Shown in pieces: positions 8,226 through 12,493 of a DNA stretch of 12,493 nucleotides. The notes below the pieces were generated by a model. The model did no database searches. It saw nothing but the letters and a program-made list of their open reading frames with translations, and was not told where the DNA came from. The position numbers and the translations under genes are program-made. This DNA comes from Glomus cerebriforme (Eukaryota; Glomeromycota; Glomeromycetes; Glomerales; Glomeraceae), in assembly GCA_003550305.1 (NCBI GenBank), contig QKYT01000396.1, forward strand, positions 73,612 to 86,104, given 5' to 3'. Every line of letters starts with the position of its first letter. Position 1 is the first letter of the stretch.

Positions 8226-9607
8226 ATGAGTTTTAGAACCGCTAAGAAACACGCAAACAAAAAAATAAGTTTAGATAATGTAAATAAAAAAGATCACAAA
8301 AAAAAAGAACTGGTTGCTTTACCTTCAGATGATCTCAATGATCTTTTGAATAATGAAAAAGCTCAACAAAGTAAAAGCAAAGGTGCTAAAAGAGGTCGTA
8401 AAAAGAAGTAAGATATGGTTGTTTCTCCAGCATCAAAAATAATAAGATTTTTTGAATGATGATGATAGTTCTACAAAACATCTAAACGAAGATAAGCAAG
8501 ATGAGAATAGTCAAAATGATGATGAATTCATTCTTTCAACCAGAACGACAGTTTCTGATTTAAGAGCTAATAATCCAATTGATCAGATTAATGATATTCC
8601 TTCAAATAGACTGATACTTCTAGAATCAAGGAATGAAATCACTCCTTCAAATAGTACTTCAAAAATGATATCAGCAATTCCAGATTCAAGAGCAAATAGT
8701 CTATTTGGCCATATCATTTTAAGAATTTTGAGACCAAGACTGACACCTTTAAGTCTAAGAGACAATATGATGAATATTGTAAATAATTCTCGTAACATAT
8801 CAAATGCTTCGCAATATAACTTTAACATGACTGATGAAGGCGTCCCTTTACCTTTTAATGAAATGATGATATATCAGCTATGTTTGTGATTATGCATGAA
8901 CCCTAATATTCTGCAACTGACAAATAATATGCATTTGTCTATGCAAATGCCATTTGTAGATGGATTGCATTTTATGCCTTCTACCACTCCTAAGACCTTA
9001 ATTGCGCTGCAAGATCAAGGGAGCAAGTCGAAGTCTTGCCATGATTTTTTGGAGAAACTGAAATGTCTCTTCCTTCATGTCCAAAATCCTCAGAAAGTCA
9101 CGCTCAAAGAATTAATATGGAAAGTCATCAAGTGTGAGCTTAATTCAGCTGAAGGTATAGAATGGATTCACACAGCGAATAGGCACTTTGGTGACTTCCA
9201 TAATAAATTGGTCAATAGTGTCATTAATTTAATTAATAATTTCAAGGAAAAAAGGTAGTTTGAGTTTTTTTATTACTATATAATATTTCTTTTCCATATT
9301 TAAACAATAACCTTTAATTGTTAATTACAGGAATTCGGTGAATCCATTACAAAAAGAAGAAATTATCGCTTTTGTGGATGAGTCTGCGGCTGTTCACGTG
9401 CTAAGTCAGTGGTTAAACGCCACTAATATGGAGGAGTTACAGGCACAAAATTCGCTTCCTTATTTATGCAGGTTTATTCGGCATACGTTTGCCGTCAATT
9501 ATTCATCCAGAGACACTGAAAAAATGAAAACTCTGGATAAAATAACGAAAAATATTGCAATACCATCGCAAAATGGAAAAAATTTTGCTAGTAATTTAAA
9601 ATTATAA
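8226..9607 (+). pseudogene. Broken gene for an unrecognised Lys-rich then acidic protein
   Basis: ATG 8226 opens a Lys-rich segment ending in KSKGAKRGRKKK, which looks like a nuclear localisation or DNA-binding tail, then TAA at 8409-8411. The same frame continues beyond the stop (DMVVSPASKIIRFF). One surplus T in the T6 run at 8448-8453 would shift it into the long frame starting NDDDSSTKHLNEDK, an Asp/Glu/Asn/Ser-rich stretch. That frame is cut once, by TGA at 8887-8889, and resumes in the same frame through ATG 8896. An intron of 76 bases (9255-9330, GTAGTT...TTACAG) removes the TAG at 9256 and joins NNFKEKR to NSVNPLQKEEIIAF, ending with TAA at 9605-9607. Read through the breaks it would be about 435 residues. 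I do not recognise the family; no catalytic motif is visible. It starts 765 bases from the divergent transposase start, so it could be an accessory gene of that element, which is a guess. It is either decayed or carries consensus errors. Confidence 0.6.
8896..9607 (+). CDS. Longest intact part of the broken 8226 gene, two exons
   Basis: If the TGA at 8887-8889 is real, translation could begin at ATG 8896, giving exon 1 at 8896-9254 and exon 2 at 9331-9607, about 211 residues. Splicing is well supported: the unspliced frame stops at once, the spliced frame stays open for 90 more codons, and the intron has the size usual in this window. The product has a hydrophobic/helical middle (FLEKLKCLFLHV, ELIWKVIKCEL) and a C-terminal part with SAAVHVLSQWLNATN and YLCRFIRHTFAVNY. 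No known domain was recognised. The base upstream of this ATG is ordinary coding sequence of the longer frame, so it is more likely a fragment than a separate gene. Confidence 0.4.
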
Positions 9608-9864
9608 AACTTTTACTTTATTTTATCTTAGTTTTTAAAAAAATGTAAAAATGAAATGAAATTAATTAAGCAAATTGCGAATAAATTTTATTAATTATTT
9701 TATTTACAATGTTTATAATTATTTTATACATCGCTAAATTTTTTATTTATATAATTAATTTTTCTATATAAACAATTAATTTTTCTATTATATTTATCGA
9801 TTTATTCACCTGTGCGTACTGCGCGTTATTATATAGTTCGGAAATTTCAGGAATATCGGAATGT
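9608..9864. other. AT-rich spacer with a 15-bp direct repeat
   Basis: The stretch follows the stop of the broken gene and contains no ORF. AATTAATTTTTCTAT occurs exactly twice, at 9753-9767 and 9774-9788. From about 9810 the composition becomes richer in G and C (GTACTGCGCGTTA), which may mark the body of the transposon end described next. Confidence 0.5.
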
Positions 9865-10018
9865 CACGTGAGTGCAATTATGGAGATAAATATGTTATGA
9901 TCCATTTTGAAAAATCGTTGCACATGAGTATAGAGGGTGTGCAATTAGCATTAAGTAAAAGGTGCAATTAGAGAGGGTGTGCAATTATGGAGAGTGCAAT
10001 TATAGAGAGTTGACTGTA
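9865..10018 (+). mobile_element. Right end of a pogo/Tigger-like DNA transposon
   Basis: The motif GTGCAATTA occurs five times, at 9872, 9939, 9962, 9979 and 9994, mostly with AGAG or GGAG between copies. The last copy runs into AGAGAGTTGACTG followed by TATA. Read on the minus strand, the block begins TA-CAGTCAACTCTCTATAATTGCAC, which has the form of a pogo/Tigger inverted repeat: CAGT at the tip and a TA target site. No matching left end occurs in the window, so this is either a solo or truncated terminus or the edge of an element whose other end has decayed. It ends at 10016, 46 bases before the ATG at 10063, so it forms the 5' flank of the next gene. Confidence 0.5.
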
Positions 10019-10062
10019 TAAGTTATCGTCGTTGTTATTACCGGTAACAAGCTTTCTCCAAA

Positions 10063-11145
10063 ATGTCGAGTGAAATACCAAAAGTACAGGAAGTAATAGA
10101 AAAGTTTTTAAACAAGAATACAGCTTGATCGCTTCTTGAGTTTTTACAGTACAGAGAAAAAGTTAATGATTTCACATACGATAAAGGAAATGAGCATAAG
10201 CTATACCGGGAAGCGTTAAGTGCGCTATCTATAAAAGACGATCATGCTCGAGAATGTCTTATTAATTTTGAGGTTAAGTATATTTTATTATTAGTTATGT
10301 CTTAAGAGCTAGAGTAGGTTCAAGAACTAGAATATGTTCCAGTCCCGAGACAATTACGTGACATATTGACAAATCCCCGAATAGCCAGCTTAGTAACGCC
10401 TCGGCTGGTGAGAGTGAAGTGACGTCTTCCTTTGGCGTTCTTGAATATACATAGTTATTGCTATAACGCAACTGGGTAGAGACGTTCTAACCGGTTGTCA
10501 GGACACATTCCGTGTTATAGTCTACTCATATAAATTTTGGATAATAGTTCAAAAAATATGTTATCTAGCTTTATACTAATGTGTTTTCTTTTCATAAAAG
10601 AAAGAGAAATCTTCTGTAAGTGTAGACAATTTCTGGATGTCGGTCGATAAAAAACTAAACAACGAAAAAATGGAACGTATAAAGGTTGGTGAATCGCCCA
10701 TATTAAACTGATATTTCGATCAAATCACTAAATTCTGGTCTATTATTATGAATAGACCGACTATGATCTAACTTTGGCTGATGAGGTGTCCCAGCAGATG
10801 AGTACATATGTAAGATCGACCACCACCAGAGTTACCAAAAGATTTTTGGACAGCCGTAAAATAAGCTCGCCGGAACGGTCAACAAAGGTCAGTAACTGCT
10901 ATCAATCTTGGAACTGGCTATTTGCTGTATTTAGTTCCAACAAATTTTTTTACTTAAAGTGGGACATCGAGGATGACGAAAATAAGACACAGATGTACCA
11001 AGAAAACCAAGAAATATTTGCAGATGTCGGGAATAATCCGCTTTATGTAACTGAACACATCGAGAAGGATGAAGTATGGTATTCAATTGGAGTTGTATTC
11101 AAAACAATAATGTTAGATCATACTGTGATCCAAACTAAAGCCTGA
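10063..11145 (+). pseudogene. Broken N-terminal half of a multi-exon gene
   Basis: Exon 1 starts at ATG 10063 (MSSEIPKVQEVIEKFL), is cut by TGA at 10126-10128 (possibly an old CGA), and continues as SLLEFLQYREKVNDFTYDK to ECLINFE at 10272. Intron 1 (10273-10600) has a TACTAAT branch site at 10573-10579. Exon 2 is 10601-10684 (KEKSSVSVDNFW...MERIK), intron 2 is 10685-10755, and exon 3 starts at 10756 (TDYDLTLADEVSQQ). A third intron is likely at 10888-10959 (GTCAGT...TTAAAG) but is stop-free and in phase, so it may be retained. Exon 4 runs from WDIEDDENK to TGA 11143-11145. The adjacent frame then reads sensibly from 11141 to 11236 (LILQSRYLGHQYVCKHDEF), pointing to a frameshift near 11141. 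A second shift before about 11236 would lead into the C-terminal part. I do not recognise this domain. Confidence 0.5.
10290..10540 (+). mobile_element. GC-richer insert inside intron 1, possibly SINE-like
   Basis: Intron 1 is about 328 bases, four to five times the size of other introns here. Most of the excess is a block with much more G and C than its flanks. Near its start, GAGCTAGAGTAGG (10306-10318) resembles a pol III A box and TGTTCCAGTCC (10335-10345) differs from the B box GGTTCRANTCC at about two positions, a normal tRNA spacing. GTAGGTTC is shared with the element at 2074. Short complementary segments such as CCAGC/GCTGG (10385-10389, 10404-10408) suggest structure. Ends and target duplication were not found. 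Confidence 0.35.
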
Positions 11146-11192
11146 CCTGATTCTTCAATCCCGCTATTTAGGCCACCAATACGTTTGCAAGC

Positions 11193-12423
11193 ATGATGAG
11201 TTTCTCAAATATTCTGAACAATCCGGAAATTATTGAAGTGGAGTCTCATCCAACATCTACAATTTCTACAACTCCTCGAACTCCTCGCAGTTATAAGGTT
11301 TCAAATATCTTGAACGATTCAAGTAATGAAGTTAAGCTTCACTCAACACCAAAAACTCCTACGACTCCTCCTCCCCCTTCATCTCACAATTATGAACAAC
11401 CACGATTCATAACTAATAATGAATACATGGATATGATTTGGTCTCCCTGGCAGTTTGATGCAATTATTTGCGACATAGATATCGAAGAAAAATTAATAAG
11501 CTTATTTGAGAAAGAAAAGAAAGCAAAGAAGAAATCGTCATTAAGTTATGGTATTGTCGACCTGAATGATAGTAGAATCATGGATGTCTTGGGACAGTCT
11601 GTAAAGTTTTCTGTAAAGTTTTATTTTGATGCAGAAATGAAGAAATATAAACCACAAAGAGCCGTGTCAGAAGGAGCTTTGGAAACTTTGAAGTGTTTAA
11701 ACGTAGTATGTATTAACTGAAATATAAAAATAGCTTGATATTATTGCGTATAATTAATATATTTAGACATCATTATCGGAACTTGGAAAAGCTCTTTCAA
11801 GTATCACCATTAATTACGAAAATCCAAATAGAGATAAAGTATATTTGCGTCATTTGTTTGAGAAATTGTAAGTATTAAATACAATGTGTTTTTTATATTT
11901 TTGCAAAAACATATTTATTTATCTTGTATTCAGTTTTTTTCTTTTCAAGGACAAGAGTATATTAAATCTAGATAGCTCCGAATTACAAGAAGGATGGTAC
12001 AACAGCAACATTGATGCGCCATTCTTCGACGATTGCTTAGCTTCACTTAATGATTGTATTCTCCGGCGGTATGTTCAAAATAAAAACTGTTGTGTTATCT
12101 TATGTTGTATTTAACTAATTTTGTTCTTGTATAATAGCGGTGAAGTCGCAAGCAAAGCACAAAAATTACTCAGAATTAAATCACCAAAAACGCCAAAATA
12201 TGACGGAGTCTTGTCATTTACTAGAAAAATCGAATTTATTTATGTGGAAACAGCAACCACATCAATATTGTCAAAAAGAGATAAAGACTTGTCAAAATTG
12301 CACGAATCAATAGCTATAATGTTTAAGCTTATGGTTTCCTCATTACCGGAGAAAATTGTATACGAAATATCAGATTTGCCTATCCTCTGCATTCAATTCT
12401 GTGGTAAGCAAAGCTATGTCTGA
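11193..12423 (+). CDS. Thr/Pro-rich protein with possible PD-(D/E)XK-like end
   Basis: Four exons splice into one open frame of about 344 residues: 11193-11705, 11767-11867, 11934-12068 and 12138-12423. Introns are 11706-11766 (GTATGT...TTTAG), 11868-11933 (GTAAGT...TTCAG) and 12069-12137 (GTATGT...AATAG). A later 3' site at 11957 would also keep the frame and avoid translating a pyrimidine tract. The protein has a disordered start with STISTTPRTPRS and STPKTPTTPPPPSS, then YMDMIWSPWQFDAIICDIDIEEKL, then a conserved-looking body (SEGALETLKCLNV, LQEGWYNSNIDAPFFDDCL). The last exon has KYDGVLSF...IEFIYVETA, which resembles the D...E-x core of a nuclease-like family common in these fungi, but the Lys is missing. 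It may be the C-terminal half of the locus starting at 10063. A GTAAGC donor at 12404 suggests the gene may continue past the window. The function is unknown. Confidence 0.6.
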
Positions 12424-12493
12424 TTGTTAATGCAAGATCTTTATTGCGGTTTTCAAAAAAAATGATCTGCATAAAAATTTGCAATAAATATTC
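12424..12493 (+). other. Possible 3' flank with AATAAA
   Basis: An AATAAA hexamer at 12483-12488 lies about 60 bases after the TGA and could be a polyadenylation signal. If the GTAAGC at 12404 is used as a donor, this stretch is instead intron. The window ends before this can be decided. Confidence 0.3.

Noticed and set aside
8583..8828. Minus-strand open frame of 81 codons
   Set aside because: It is the shadow of the acidic segment of the 8226-9607 gene.
3690..9830. Shared TACTGCGC motif near 3700 and 9818 as possible terminal inverted repeats of one large element
   Set aside because: The two copies are in the same orientation and match for only about ten bases, so they do not form an inverted terminus.

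Overview
The window looks like nuclear DNA of a glomeromycotan (arbuscular mycorrhizal) fungus, probably Rhizophagus or a close relative. The reasons are a very AT-rich background, short GT-AG introns of about 60-90 bp, an N-terminal F-box protein of the kind greatly expanded in these fungi, and transposon remnants whose protein fragments match glomeromycotan families I recognise. No database search was possible, so family assignments rest on motif recognition and memory of related proteins.

Layout. (1) 146-1639, minus: one intact single-exon F-box gene. Its upstream region (1640-2040) carries a TATA-like box and a perfect 9-bp inverted repeat built on two CACGTG boxes. (2) 2041-2230: a TAA microsatellite followed by a tRNA-like, SINE-like element. 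(3) 2691-3272, minus: a heavily decayed Tc1/mariner transposase that contains no long ORF. (4) 3590-3990: AT-rich sequence with short direct repeats and a 10-bp inverted repeat, then ambiguous bases. (5) 4012-7461, minus: a multi-exon Tnp2-like (CACTA-type) transposase pseudogene with about eleven in-frame stops and several frameshifts. (6) 7462-8225: AT-rich, no gene. (7) 8226-9607, plus: a broken gene for an unrecognised basic-then-acidic protein with one clear intron. (8) 9865-10018: a repeat-rich terminus resembling the end of a pogo/Tigger transposon, ending 44 bases before the next ATG. (9) 10063-12423, plus: a multi-exon locus. Its N-terminal part is broken, and its first intron is swollen by a GC-richer insert. 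Its C-terminal part (11193-12423) splices into one open frame and ends in a domain that may be PD-(D/E)XK-like.

Most of the window is therefore transposon graveyard. The most informative pattern is that both transposase relics are broken mainly where the family has tryptophan (TGG) or arginine (CGA), now TAG or TGA, and a probable catalytic Asp is Asn in each. That is a C:G to T:A signature. The F-box gene, 1 kb away, keeps all its tryptophans. I did not find a convincing new multi-gene system; the genes here appear to be neighbours by insertion rather than an operon-like unit.
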